Source: Pycnopodia helianthoides
Lineage: Eukaryota > Echinodermata > Asteroidea > Forcipulatida > Asteriidae
Length of the DNA: 64,000 nt
Direction: 5' to 3'
Assembly (NCBI GenBank): GCA_032158295.1
Contig: CM063244.1
Location: 27,006,930-27,070,929 of the forward strand
Shown: in pieces, positions 45,771 through 59,605 of the stretch
Layout: every line of letters starts with the position of its first letter
How positions within the stretch are numbered: the stretch's first letter is position 1
Position numbers and translations under genes: made by a program
The notes under the pieces: generated by a model
The model's input: the letters and a program-made list of their open reading frames with translations, nothing else
Told to the model about the DNA's origin: nothing
Database searches by the model: none

Positions 45771-47883
45771 CGAACAATTGCACACTGCTCTTTCGTTTCT
45801 TGACAAAAAGCAAAGTTCATTGTGATTTTTTTTTTCTTCTTGGAGGGGACCCAATGGGATGCGGAGATCTATCAAAACTATTTCCAGCTGGACGGTAGAC
45901 ACAATTGCTCAATCAAATGCATCCGGAAGCTAGTGCAGTAGTTATGAAAAGGCCCTGTTAACTTTGACGATTTCAGAAGAATGGTGGTTCCTGTGTGGTT
46001 TATAATACCACTCTTGAGATAGGGGGGGTCAACTTTTGGTCACTGGCCGCTATCTAAACAGTTTAACAAACCAAGTTCACCACGAAATCATAAATCATGT
46101 TTTGTCAAATAAAAGCTTGTTATTAAACTCTTTCATCTGACTATAAGAAAAATGTCTTAATGACAGAAAATGAAACATTAATAATAATAATTCACTCGTT
46201 TATGAATTGTTGCTTAAAACTGAACCTGAACCAGTAAGAGCAATCCAAAGCTTTGAAAATAAAAACATTAATTCCAAAGCTCTAAAAGATATTGCTCAGT
46301 AAGGATTAGCTGGGAACCAGTCCAAATAAAAGACACTACATGTTTATGTCTAATTTTGACTGGTAAACTGTTTCTGCTAAGCACATTTTTAATGAGCTTT
46401 GCACGTTTGTTTCTTATTAATAGATAGATCTAAGAAATTAGACTGTTTTGAGACTTTGCAGACATTTCAAAGGTTTGCTGTCCATACATGTCATGTACAT
46501 GACAAGAAAGTTATATCAAAATGCACTACAAAACAAGTTTGGCAAGTCTTGTTCATACACGTACAAAATAATTAACACAGAACATTGCACAACTTATTAC
46601 ATCATACAGCAAAATTCCATCTCTACACGTCTGTTAAAATCACCCATTACTGAAGAATTTTCAACCGTCACTTGGTAATTTGAAAGGCAGTTAGATATTC
46701 TTATTAGATTTAAGATGTCTAACAATGTAGAGGTGTGATAAGGCTTTGGTTAATTTGGTGTAATTCCTAATGTCCTATTCTTGTCGCATAAAGTAATAAC
46801 GCAGGCTGCCGGATGTTTAGTATCAAAACAAATGATCGCCCAGCAGGGCGTTGAACTGTACTGGGGTAAATTACAGTGATATGAAGAATGAAGTTTGAGA
46901 AGTTTTGAATAAAAATAAGGTGTAATTTGGTGGATCATTGAAAAAGAAATTGTATTTAATGTATGAGGCCAAGAATAATCAATGTTTTTAAGTTTTCAAC
47001 TATACATTTTGAGTAAACATTTTTAGCTACAAGCTCTGCGGTCTTGTGGATTTTCCCCCCAAATTCAAGCCATGGTTAATGTGTTATATAAAACTGTAAA
47101 TGAAGGGACAACCTGTTCTAAAAACCGATACTGTGTTTCTTTAATCATCGATTTGTACCTCGCTGTGCTGGCGTTGCTGGATCATGTTACAATCATTTAC
47201 GAAGACAACATGGATGTGGTCAAAGGAAACACGATATCAATGTACTTTATAATGACACTTTGTTGCGTCATCGCAACATACGATAGCATTACAATTACCT
47301 TTACATTACTCCACAGCAGCAGTAAAACAAAACTCAAAAATGCTTCCGTCTTCGCATTGTTAAACAACATTTCAAGTACAGTCACTTTTCCAAACTTTAT
47401 GGGTGAGGGTCATAGCTGATGAAAAAGGCCCGAGTTGGATCCAATTATTGAAATGAGGGCAAATTCACTGTAGTTTTAGATTTCAAGGAGATTCTGGGAA
47501 CAATATCCTCAGTGTAAAGAGGTACAGCTAGAGCAGATTCCTGGACAGTATGTTTATCTGAAGAAAATAGTAGGGTTTTTCCATGAGTCAGACAAACAGA
47601 TTAAGTCTTGATTTACATGTAGATAAAAGTCAGAAATTTCTCATCCCTGAAACTTCACAACATTTTCAGTGGTCATCGGAGGTGTGAAAAGTGAACAAAT
47701 TTGTCCATGCACATATCCAGCAGCATTCTCCCTTATCCCTGGTCCAAATGCTAATTGGGGACCAGTCAAAATTCAATCCAAGTGGTCCGTCTGGCTAGTT
47801 CAGTGTTGAAAAGCATCCTATTTAATATGATTTATGAACAGTGAAAAAGCTGGCGGACTAGTAGTAGTAAAACAACAAGCTAT

Positions 47884-48075
47884 CTTGGCCAAATTTCATA
47901 GAGCTGCAGAAAATTTTGCTTTAAAACAATTTCCTGCTTCGCAGAAATGAGCAGGAAACCAGTCACAAATGCTGCATGTGACATGGCATTTTGGCTGGTT
48001 ACCTCACTCTGGTAAGCATAATTTTGTTGTGCTTAACTTTTTTTCAGTACATTTAAGCAGGTCTATTGGGCCCTG
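47884..48075. mobile_element. hAT-like MITE (CAGGGCCC family), copy 6
   Basis: 192 bp from TTGGCCAAATTTCATAGAGC to TCTATTGGGCCCTGG, with the family's AGGAAACCAGTCACAAATGC block. It is inserted within the 34030-type repeat, whose two halves (47740-47870 and 48070-48115) continue on either side of it. Confidence 0.75.
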
Positions 48076-48162
48076 GTCCTGCTGGCTAGTCACCAAAACA
48101 GTTAAGGAGAAACCCTGACATCAAGTGCCCTAAAATGAAAACAACCAAAAATCTGAAGTTCT

Positions 48163-48287
48163 ATGGCCAAAAACCATGATCTGAGTGGCCAAAAACCATG
48201 ATCTGAGTGGCCAAAAACCATGATCTGAGTGGCCAAAAACCATGATCTGAGGGGCCAAAAACACATCTGAGTGGCCAAAAACCAGAG
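48163..48287. repeat. 22-bp tandem repeat, about 5.5 units
   Basis: Unit GTGGCCAAAAACCATGATCT plus GA, nearly perfect for four units; the last two are degraded (CACATCTGA, then AACCAGA). The open frame at 48130-48357 is this repeat. Confidence 0.95.
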
Positions 48288-50144
48288 GCACTTTTATTGG
48301 AAAATTATAGAGATTAGAGAGTAGCTCTAAGGGGCACCAAGGGGAAGACCAAGGCAACAGAGGACAAGGTCTTCAACAAATCTCCAGCCCCACCCAACCT
48401 CAAGAAGACACCATTCATAAGCCCAACTACCCATTTTAGTCAAAGCAAAATGTCACCCAACTGGGATTTGTAACAACTTGGAAACCTTGTAGCAATGGAT
48501 TTAAGGACTTAGTGAGACTAAGAGAGTCTTTCACAATAGTTGAGGAGGTTTTTTCATGGCTGTTCAATTGTCACTCTAACTGGCCTTTGTGAGTTTGGCC
48601 TTTTAAAGTTGTACCGAGGTGTGACTTGAAAGCAATGTACCTCTCATTGTTGACAATACCTGAATGCTTCCCCCTCAACTTCCCCCCTTCCCCCGTCACA
48701 GCGTGAAGGCAGGAACATGTACACCATGACAAAATGGATTCAGTTTCAAAAAAATTGATTTCCGCAAGCAATCTCTGTAAGTAAATATTCAATTACTACG
48801 GTGATGCTGTCTACTGTATATTTTGAGGTTTGCCTTTTCAACCCATAATTGTTGAATCGGGGACAGATGACATGACTAATCCTACGTGCACAGTATGCAT
48901 GTATTCTATGTGTTTCAACCAAACCTGAATAATAAATGTTCTAAATCCTGATAACATTCTAAATTTTAGAGGCCAGTTTTGTGGTTACAACTAAATTCCA
49001 TTTTTGTTTCGAAACCTAGCTGTATTCGAACTTCTGTCAAGGGTGTCAAACAAAACCTTTCTTACATAAAATTCTGGAGGAGATTTTTAGAAAGAACCCA
49101 TTCTGTAATGCATTCACATTGTCCACCGTCCATCTTAAAGATGAAATTGATGATGAAACAGTGGGAGACACGCACCCATGCACGGTGCACAGGCTGAGCC
49201 AATAAGCAAACTTCTTACGACGTCTAGCGGAGGGCACCCAACTCAAACTATGCATGCACTTTGAATTTTATATTTACATGTGATGTGAAGAAACGTATCA
49301 GAAGAAGAAGAGGTCATTTTGAGTAAAACATTCCATTGAATGTAGAATTATGGCAAAACTTTCAACATTTTTACAATCTGTTCCCTCGGACATCAAATAC
49401 CACCCAGTCACGCCTCAGTTATAACATCAGGCTAAAGTTAACCGGTCAATGCATACATACCTATCTGTTGCTTTTTTAAAATCATTCAAACCTGGGAAAT
49501 TACTTAACCTTTACAGTGGATCGAGTAGAGGCTTATTGAGCAAGTACAGATGGTACTATATCTGACTGTAGTAGACTATTCAACTATGCCCATTTACCAA
49601 CCATGCATCCGGTGCTTTTGAACACTTTGACATCTTCAGAAATACAAAGGTACCATCATTTTCCATTTTACACCGTAATAAAACACACATTCTTGAACGG
49701 CAATTAAATTTAAGCTTTCAATCTTAAGTGATACATCCAAAGGTTTTTATTAACTCCTAACATCGTTATCACTTGTTCTTTTTAAATAACCTTTTTTTTT
49801 ATGAAGGACATGAGGATTTGATGCTATAAATGATCTAGTAATGGTTGGAGGCCCAAATTTAATTGGGTCTTTGTGTCTTCGGATTGCACAATCCTTGATC
49901 TGTAATGCTGATCAGTTCCAAAAGTGCAACAAGGCAACAAGGGTGTGTACTTTTGAGGATTGGTACCAATTAATCAAGCGAATAACTCGATCCAAACTAC
50001 TCGCCCAGAAAGTCTACTCCACTTTGCAAGAGGAAAGAACACTGACTGCACAAAAAGTGGGGACTTACTTGCATGCACATAAAAAAATGTTACAGTTCAG
50101 ACCTCATTCTTGTACATAAATACATTGCATCAAATTATAAAAAT

Positions 50145-50283
50145 AAGGGAAACTGACTTGGTAAATTTCAAATAATTTTGGGGTTGAACAAAGAAAAATC
50201 GACTAGAGCGTGATTTGAACCTGCGACCTTCGGATTAACAATACATGCGGGTGCTCTACCAACTGAGCTATCTAGCCCTAACG
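50145..50283 (-). mobile_element. SINE with tRNA-Asn-like head
   Basis: On the minus strand GGGCTAGATAGCTCAGTTGG then TAGAGCACCCGC gives a complete D arm; TTGTTAATCC resembles a GTT anticodon loop, and GCAGGTTCAAATC is a good T arm. The anticodon stem does not pair, so this is not a working tRNA. Downstream, GTTCAACCCCAAAA and GTCAGTTTCCCTT are shared with 31490-31560 and 55262-55330, the tail of a SINE family. Confidence 0.65.
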
Positions 50284-53200
50284 TTGGTGGACTTCCTAGT
50301 TTGTCAGTATCTTTATGGGTGGCAGTGAGGTTGAATTCCCTAGGAATTGCCTGGATTAAATTTCCTGGGAATTGGCTGAGCAGTTTGAAAAAGGTTAAGA
50401 GGGAAATGTTCAATTGTACATAGACATTCCAAGGGGCAACAAGGCAATGACCAGGGCGGCTTCAATGAAGTACATGTATCAGGCATGTTAACTGACAAGT
50501 GTTCCACCTTCCCTTGCTTCCCCGATCCAAGAGTTCTGACAGTAAGTTTTGAAAGTATCACCGAGCACAAAATCTGTCTTTTTTTGTTAGCTTAGGATCT
50601 GATTGACATGGCACCACACCAGCAGGTGAGCCAACCCCCCTCCATGAGAGATCAAGAGTTCCTGCCGTTCTTAACCTAATTTTCCGGCTTCCTTCCAGTC
50701 TTTATATTTGACACATTGGAACACATTGGAAAACAAGGCGGAAACAATGAGTTCAAAGGGTTTTTGTTTTCAGCAACCCACTTTTTTTTAACCCCCATTA
50801 TTTTTAAACCTAATTTTCTTGCTTCCTTTCCTAAAGTTTTTTGACACATTGTCAGCGCACAGTTTGGGAGCATGAAACAATGACTTCATAGTTATTTCCT
50901 AAAACCGTGAACGTCAAATTAAATTTACGACAAAGGGCTGCAACCTTTTCACCATCTGGTCTCTCGAATTTGTACAAAATAATTTTGAAAACAAACATTT
51001 ACTTGGGAAATCAAACTGTACTTTGTGTGGATCGGATTTTCATGGGAATGCAGTTACAGTAATGGATACAACCAGATATTTCAGAGGTGTCAGCGCACCC
51101 AGGGAAAAAATGTGTATCGGACTGGACGTAGGGCAGACAGGTTAAATTATATAAATAGGAACCTCCGGTCCAATTTCATTATGACATGTTTACAACAAAA
51201 CAGTGTGGGAAACTTGAGCTGTACTCAGTATGTTCTAGCGCATGAAGTTATGTGCGCACACCTGTAAGACACTCACATACCGCATGTAAACTTATGTGGG
51301 TGTGTGCGTAGTTCAAGTTTCAACATGCTCTCCAAGGTTTTTTTCTTTTTCATAGCTTATCATGGGAAAAGAAAAACACTTCAGTAAAAGCTGACAAACA
51401 ATGTCATAACAATGGTTTATGTTTATCAAGAAACCTGGTTGCTATGGCGTTGGTACCTGCAAAGGTCTTCCCAGGGCAAGAATGTTGTATGATCAATAAA
51501 AGAACAAGAACTTGAAGGAATTTTTTTTTCAATACTTGGTCAAACTATATTTTGCATCAGGGATGAAGGATATTATTTTGGTTTATCCTTACACCGATGT
51601 GTCTTTTGCACTGCATACTCATACACTCTGACTCTCCAAGTCCTGTGGAAAAACTTTTGCAACCATTTTCAGACTTTTGTTAGTACATTGTACATCCAGT
51701 TATTTAAGACGATCACATACAATCTTCTAAGATTGTATACATGTAGATGCTCATTGAAGATTAAAGAACTTCAACCATACCAAGACATAAAATACGCTGC
51801 TTTCATCTAAATGGTAAGCTCTAGAATACATCAGGCAAGTTGTGTGCCTCAAGCTGACCTCTGTGAAACAAACTTAATTTGATTCTTTTTTTGGTCCACT
51901 TTCAACATAAAATTCCTTTGCAACTTTTTTTTTATCCCTTAACCTTTCAAATATTTATTGTACATCACTTAATATGATGACAGATGTGGACATGGCCTTG
52001 CCTTTGGGGTCAGCACAATCTTTCTGAAGACAAACTGTTCCAATTTAACTCCCAAATAGTAAAATATCCACCTGAACTACACTGTTTATTTTCAATTTTA
52101 TGGGTGTTGATGTTTAGCGATACGAAGGATATTCCACATTAGAGATTTTGGTTTCTACCATCCAAGGGAAACCAGCTGTGAGAAATCTTGAAAACTTTTT
52201 ACGACAGGGGTGGGAAAAAAAGCTCCCTGAAAACAGCTTGTTTGTCTTGCAAGGAAGTTGGGACTTCTATTTATTTATCTTGCGCTGTTGTTTAGGGAGA
52301 GTTGTCATACAGTTCAATCATGTTGAAGTTGTTGTTTTGGGGTGGTTTTTTTTATAGTTTTTTGGGGTATGTTGGGTGTTTTTTCAGGGAGCACCTGCCC
52401 AGTATGATCACTCTGTATCAAGTGATCCGTGTGGAAACCGTGAACCATGTGGAAATACATTAGTCCATCACCATTTTATTTTACTGTTTCAAACTGGTGT
52501 GCGTTACCTTGAGCTTTGCAACCAGCTTTGTTATTTCTTGAATGGCCTTGTGCAGAGTTGTAAACATGTGTTCAACTAAACAATCAGAGATTTTTATGAA
52601 AACATTAACAGGGAAAAAAACTAATAACATCATTCAAGTGAATATTTTTCAAAGTGTTAGGTAATTTCTGTTTTGGAAGTTTCATGTTTCACTTTTTTTC
52701 CAAACGTTTGTTTTAAAACCAAATGTTACCTTCACATTTAACATTCATTCTCATATTGATAAATTGAATTATACATTCAAAGGAAAAACCAACAAAAATC
52801 AGAGATTTATAATTTCTGTTTTAAAATATTTATGTTCAATGTTTCAGGGTTTGTTAAGCTAACACCTTATCATAAATCAAGTGACAGTTTTAATACATTT
52901 AACCACAATTTGAAAGTGAAAATTCTCAGTTTTTTTTAGAGGAAAAGTCAAAAGTTTTTTAAGATGAGTGTACTACTTGTACCATCAACAAAATTATGCA
53001 TTGTATACATAGTTGGTTTTTAAAATCAAGTTTTCCAGCTTTGCAATTAAATGAAAGTATTTTCCAAGAAAAAGACTAGCCTATACATGTGCATTCCCTT
53101 TAGCAGGTAAAGTGTAAAAAAAGGAAATTCCATGGTGTTGGAAGAAATTCCATCTTTGTATCCAGACAATGAGAGAGTGCAGTCTGTTTGTCAGAAGATG

Positions 53201-55261
53201 ACCTACAAATCATCCTCTCTCACACCAGACATTCCATCTCTTTGTAGGTGGAGAGGGTAATTGCCTTATCGCTGACTACTTCCACAAAAGACAGTCTCAG
53301 GACCAAAGGCAATGGAAATAAATGAACGTTTTCGTGAACAGTTAGCATTGCATGTATGCATGTCTTACATACATCGATTGTGAAGAAAGTAAAAAAAACT
53401 CCCAATACCTATAAAGAAACTGGAAAAAAAAATTCTCCAAGAAAACAAAAAACTAAAGATCTTAAATTTTATGATACAGTGCATGTACAACTTTTCTCAT
53501 GATTGTAAAATCAAATGAATTTAAATAATTTGAAAAAAATATACATAATTATGTATTTTTAAAACTTGTTTTGGTTAATGTGCATAACGTACAATATAGT
53601 GTACTTAACACGATGTACATGTAAGTAACTACAATGTTGGTATACTATTACTACACAGTATAATTGACACTGACAACTGCAGTAATGTGATGATCAATCC
53701 ATGTGCTGAACATTCATCAGACTGAATTCTACCTAAAATAGCTTGAAACACGTAGTTGGGGAGAAGGTGACTTTATCCATGACTCAGTAACACGCTTCTT
53801 GTCATTCTGTCCTATGCTGAATCACACTGTCTATTAAGATGTCAACGTATACGAAGGATGAATTTCCCAACATACTTTTTAAATATGAACATAACACAAG
53901 TGTGCTTGTGTCAAGAATGTGACCATGCAACCTGGCACTGATTAGGCTGGACTTAGGGTGCGTCTGCGTTGTGTGTGATCCGCCAACGTTTCAACTTTCT
54001 GTTGTGGTGTTAATTTTAAAGAGATAAGGTAATAAGGATAAATAAAGTAAATTTTGTACATACATGTCGTAATATGTGTGCACTTTTTCATTTGATTTGC
54101 AACACAAGTGACAATGGTCTAAATTTTGTTACCAGCCGGGAGCAGTTCCACAATTTGTCGCTTAGACAAAAGGTTACCAGCCTAAATGTCCACTCGCACA
54201 AGTGCAACACTTTTTATCTCCTTCAAGAATCTGCTCGACACCTTGACAAAATGCTATTCTCCAAGCTTTCAATGGTGAATGAGTTTTGCAACCGCACGCA
54301 TTTCCTTGGTTTCCCACAACACCACAGGAATGGACTGGTGACACTTCAATCTTAAAACCTCAATTGGTGGATTTAAATTCTCCTATCTTTTATAATACAG
54401 TGATAATGTCTACCTGGTACACACGTACACTGTACTGTATATAATAAGACTTAATATGGGGCCCTGACACTCTAATTTTCCATGCAAAAGCTTATCTGAA
54501 CTTCCTTATTCTACATTCTTGCAGACGAACCCATTGATCTACACAGTATTTCACCAAATTTAACCTTCTTCACACAATACGCAAACATGTCTAAACTAAG
54601 CAGTGCATTGATACAATGCATATTTGTACAATGCACAAGAACAGTGCATCACGCAATGACTCAAAACTGTACTGTACATATCAAATTATACGAACACACC
54701 GCATTCCACCTGTCATACCACCCAGTCAACCTGACTCTATGCAAATGATAGTCACAATTTGGCGGCAGACAAATGACACGCATCAAAAAACGTTAATGTG
54801 TACTACAAAAGTACAAGTTTCAAGTTCGAAAAATCTGCAGTCAACATAAAATGCAATGACAAAATATTCAACCCGACTTGTACAAAATGTGCTGACTGTT
54901 ACACAATGCACACAACACGTACACTTTGAGGTTGATGCAGTGGGTAGTAAGCTTCTACATGTATACAGAATGCTGTTAGCCCATTACTTTGCTTCAGATC
55001 GTCTATAGGTCTAAGGTCTCCTTAATCCTACTTGAGGCTGTAACGAGTAGAGACTCTTTTGAATGTTACCGGTCTTTGTTCGCAAAATAACTGAACTGGG
55101 TGGTTACCTTGCCACATACCATTCCTCTGCGGTCAAAGAACTCATGACTTGAAGGAATTCAAAAGTTTACCTGTTTTTTTTTCTCCAAACCTCGGCTTTG
55201 GCGCCAGAATCCATTAAATGTTAGGAAATACCGTGTAAAATGTAGGCTAAATATCAATTAA

Positions 55262-55330
55262 AAAACCACAAGGGAAACTGACTGGGTAAATTTTAAACAA
55301 CTTTTGGTTGAACAAAAACGAATTGACTAG
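55262..55330 (-). mobile_element. SINE tail fragment
   Basis: AACCACAAGGGAAACTGACT then GGTTGAACAAAAACGAATTG, matching the tail of the element at 50145-50283. No head remains. A similar fragment lies at 31490-31560. Confidence 0.55.
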
Positions 55331-55538
55331 AAACTGACTAAATATTTACTAAAATGTAGGTTCTACCCGGCTCCAAAATTTATGATGGAGCCCAAGCTGA
55401 GGTTTTGAAAAAGGCCCTATATGTAGTGCTCTTATTACTGTGAGCTTTCCATTTTTCTTGATTGGTAAAAGCTTCCTTGTAAGGTAACCTGATAAAGTGG
55501 GATGTACAGTTGTACATTTACGTTTATTTTCCTAAAGG

Positions 55539-55914
55539 TTAAAAGGCAGGGTATACTTTTGGTAATTACTCCACAAGTTAATGACCATAAAAACGTACTC
55601 GGTATGAGCACTGGAGAGCTGCTGATATTATAAACCATTGTTAAATGACTAGCTAGAAACGACCCCCATTGAAGTAATGTAGTTTTAGAGAAAGACTTCA
55701 TTTTCATCCCAAAATTTGAATCTGAGAAATGCTTCAGGCATGAAGCCGTTCTCAGGCATCTGAAAGCACATAGTTCTATGCAACAATGGTGTTTTTTCAA
55801 ATGGTCTTGCAACTTCGATGACAAACTGAAGGTTTGTTATTTTTTGCATGTTTGGGATACACCAATTGAGGATGCTGGTCTTTGAAAATTACCAAAAGTA
55901 TACCCTGCTTTTGA
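55539..55914. mobile_element. TTAA MITE, copy F
   Basis: About 376 bp with ends AAAAGGCAGGGTATACTTTT and AAAAGTATACCCTGCTTTT, perfect inverse complements. The left flank is TTAA; the right has mutated to TTGA. The interior CCAAAATTTGAATCTGAGAA is shared with copy A. The open frame at 55435-55824 is element sequence. Confidence 0.85.
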
Positions 55915-58900
55915 ACAGAACTTGTGACTTCCTTTTAACCATTTCTACTAGAAAATACAGGTTATAACCCATAGATGTGTGACCTCCTTTCAAAAAATTG
56001 GAGATCTACTAATGAAAAGTGACAGGGGTTTAGCAATAGACCTTAGACAGAACCACTGCCTCCCTGGATAGAGTTTGCAAACACAAGACTCCAACTTTTA
56101 TGTCCAGTCCTTGTTTTTGTAAATTTCCTTAATCAACACACATTAATCATGTACACTTCTAGCCTTATCTGCAGTGACAGTGCCACCCTGGCCAGGTCTA
56201 GACTCCCCTCTAACAAGACAGACAGGCGACCTCCCAGAAACTTCTAGGGTCATAAATGTGTATAATACCCCTCACTGGGTCGATGGGACCACTTGAGTGT
56301 GAATAGCTGTAATTTCTATGATTGATCAGGCACCAGAACCTGCTCTTTTCTCGCTGAAGGGTCAAAGGTCGGCCAAACCATGATATGCAGACTACAGAAG
56401 TCACATTTACAACATATTAGGTTTCTCTGGGGAAGACTGTCCTTATAATTATGTCACAACATTTCAAGAGGTGACCCCTTAAAAAAAAAATTATGACAAG
56501 TAGGAGACAGACATAATAAGCAACTTTGTTATTGGGGAAAAGGGGGTACACTAAAGAAGTATGACCATATTTTTTCAACGTTCCATGAATTAAAATCCAT
56601 GTTCCCACAGCATAGGCCTACACTTCATTTTGAAAAACATGCAAACTTTCTTAATAGTTTTCCTGTTTCCAAGATTAATTGTTTCAGTAATTGCATAACA
56701 TAACAACTCAAGCTTCCGCAGGGAAAAAAGCCATTTTTCCAGTCATTGACGTAACACAAGCAGGAATGCAAAATAAATCTAGAGGAAACAACTAACACTG
56801 GTTTTCAGTTTTCTGTGCTACTAAAAAAAGGAGGGGGACAAGAAGAGAACATCAGCTGATCAGCTGGAAAGCTAGCTGCATGCCTGAACAAGGAAATCCG
56901 CAGATCAGCTGGGAAGTTGGACGCCAGATGAAAGAGGTAGCAAGAATCAATACCCAGCCCATCAAAATCAATTTCTCATTGACTTTAATTGCATGTTCAG
57001 GTGATAGACCGGATAGTGAAGGTCTGTCCTCAACATTGCTTGAAAAGGTTTGATCTTCTTGGAAAGAGCTCTAGTTAAAAAGTAAAGAAGTCAACCTCAA
57101 GAACATCTGCAAAACAACAACATGAAATCACACACGGTGCAAAAGTGTATTGGTCTCTTCCTAAATGGGACAAAGATTCCTTCTTTAATCCATGCTCTAA
57201 GAACATACTTTTTTTAAGTACAATTCTTACAGCAATTAGCTTCAGCTAAAAACCCTTACTGTCTGACCATTTAATATCATCAACTGTAGTTTTCAATGAT
57301 AAACAAACTATGCCAGCCTACAATATGATATCATGTGGTGAATGCATCTTCACAGTACACAGTCAACCATCCTACACGCAGTTAGTTCTGTGCACAGTTG
57401 TGCTGCCTTACAAAAACTGTGCAGTCGAATGAATGATTTCAAATGGTTGGTCACTGGAAAATGTTACCGGGAGACTCGAGTATGGATGGTTAACATTTAA
57501 GATTCATAACATTCACTCATGGATAGAATTTCAAACAGAAAGTTTAACTTTAATCAGTTGGACGTAATAATATGTGTTTATCCAGACACTATTATCCATT
57601 CAACCTGGAAATTTAATCATGTTTTGCTTTCCCAATTATTTCATACAGTTTCAAGGGTCAATGACCAAGCTTACTGGTCCCCAGTAATTGATTGGGAATT
57701 TGTCAATGTTATGAGCCTTCATGTACCCCCTCTGGTTCAAACCAAGGACAGCCTTAAATTGTACATCAAGCCAGCTGACTGCCAACAACAGTCAGACCAA
57801 AACTGTTTTAATAATTTGTACACACCAACAAGTTGTTGGAATAAATTTCATATAATGTGCATGTATGATAGTCTGGTAGATAAAGTATGCCAGCCTGCAT
57901 TATCATTATCATGTGGTAAATGCATTTACTACACAGACAGTTAGTTCTGTAAAGAGTTGAATCGTAAACTTGGGTGTGATCCCTGGCTATACAACAGTTA
58001 CAGGTTGTATGGCTGTTGACTGGCAACCCCCCCCCCCTCCCTCCCCTGAACAAACATATAAAAAAGGGAGACCGCCAACTGGGCAAGATGGCTCAGGTGG
58101 TAGTGCACCAATACGATTCAGCTCTCGTCAACGTTTCTTTGTTTATGTTCAACCCAAAATTAAAATACATTTATTTCACTAATTGATCTTACCAAAGCTA
58201 TCATCGTCTTTAAAATTGTCTGACATTCGACCAAAAACACGAAGAGCAATCCCTCACTTGTTTTTATGTACATTTTTAACACATAACATTGCATCCGCAC
58301 ATTCTTTCGTTGATGCTGAGATTAAAGAGGTATACATTTTCCAAGAGGGTGTGTATTCACTGCTTGACTGTAATGAATGACAAAACCTGACCACATAAAA
58401 GTTTGCAAGTTTACAACTTAGGGACTGAACTTGACCCTGGTAGGAGACAAGGCGTTTCTTTCAATTGTGCTGACATCTGGATTTTAGCTTTTAAAAAACA
58501 AAAGGGTTTTATTAACGTCCAATTTAAAAATAAATCATCCACGAGAGGGGTATGCCGACGCTTTTGTTTTTTGAAAGCTGTGCATATGTAGCTAAAGGAC
58601 ATCAAACCATCAGCCACTCCAAGCCAGAAGATTTCTAAGAATTCTACGTCCCGAAAATTGATCCAGAGACCAAGTCCCAGGATTGTTTGTATTCCTTGAG
58701 CAGGATGAAGGTCATAAGGTGGTCAACACCCACTTGTTGTAGTGCCTGGGAGAGGTTCTTGTTGGCAAATAACCCAAGAGAGGGTCTCCTTGGCGCTTGG
58801 CACAACTTTCTCTCCAAATTATATCAGTTTCCGAGAGACATAAAGAGGTACACCCATGTAATTTACGACACCTGCCACAGCAGGGGATAATGCATTAGTT

Positions 58901-59369
58901 GCTGTTAACCTTGGAACCTTCCTCTTTCAAGAAGGTAAAATTAACTTCACCTTGCCCCCTCTGATCAACACATCTTCCTACAACCTGTTCAAAACCAGGA
59001 AGGTCCCTCACGAAAACACAGCTCACCTTCCGGTACCATCTGCCATCAATCCTTGAAATAATGTACAATAAATGGCCTTAAAGCATTATGTGGTAGTTTT
59101 GTAGTGCAAAGCATGATTCTTGAACAACAAACCCCTGAAAACTACACAGTACAATGTCAATCGTGTATTTTAATGGCCAAGTTTAACAACCTTAATTTAG
59201 TTATTAAGTTTTAGTACCACATAATTTTGGCCACATGATTTTATGTGTATCAGGATTTTTACAATTCCCGATGTGCACTAAAACATTCATCACTACAAAC
59301 TACAAACTCAATATAATACAAAATACACAATTCAATGTACATAATAAATAGAGTAACTTTCCATCCCAT

Positions 59370-59605
59370 CTGGGGAATCAGGTTAGCTCAGTAGTTTCTT
59401 TCACTTCTATGGACCATTGGACTGCATGGTTTGAATCCCACCTCAGACCAGAGCCTTGCATGTGGATTGGTTTTACAGTCCCTACCTGATTGCATGGGTT
59501 TTCCCCATTGGGGGGTTTCCTCACAGTATCTCAAACTGAACATTTCTTCTCATTTCCTAGTCATCTTATTATTGGCACTAATTGTACTGTTGTATGTGAA
59601 ATAAA
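59370..59605 (+). mobile_element. tRNA-derived SINE, plus strand
   Basis: Head with an A-box-like GGTTAGCTCAGTAGT and B-box GGTTTGAATCCC (about 59430-59441), then a body of about 150 bp ending in an AAATAAAATAAA-like tail. Differs from family S1. Confidence 0.6.

Noticed and set aside
47072..47419. 115-residue hydrophobic open frame
   Set aside because: Membrane-like composition comes from AT-rich codons; no homology recognised and it runs into a diverged repeat.
50203..50280. Possible tRNA-Asn gene
   Set aside because: D and T arms look right, but the anticodon stem does not pair and SINE tail sequence follows.
54074..54355. 93-residue open frame
   Set aside because: No recognisable similarity and no splice context; consistent with chance.
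57519..57944. 141-residue open frame on the plus strand, the longest in the right half
   Set aside because: No recognisable domain, low-complexity AT-rich codons, and it overlaps a locally duplicated non-coding block.
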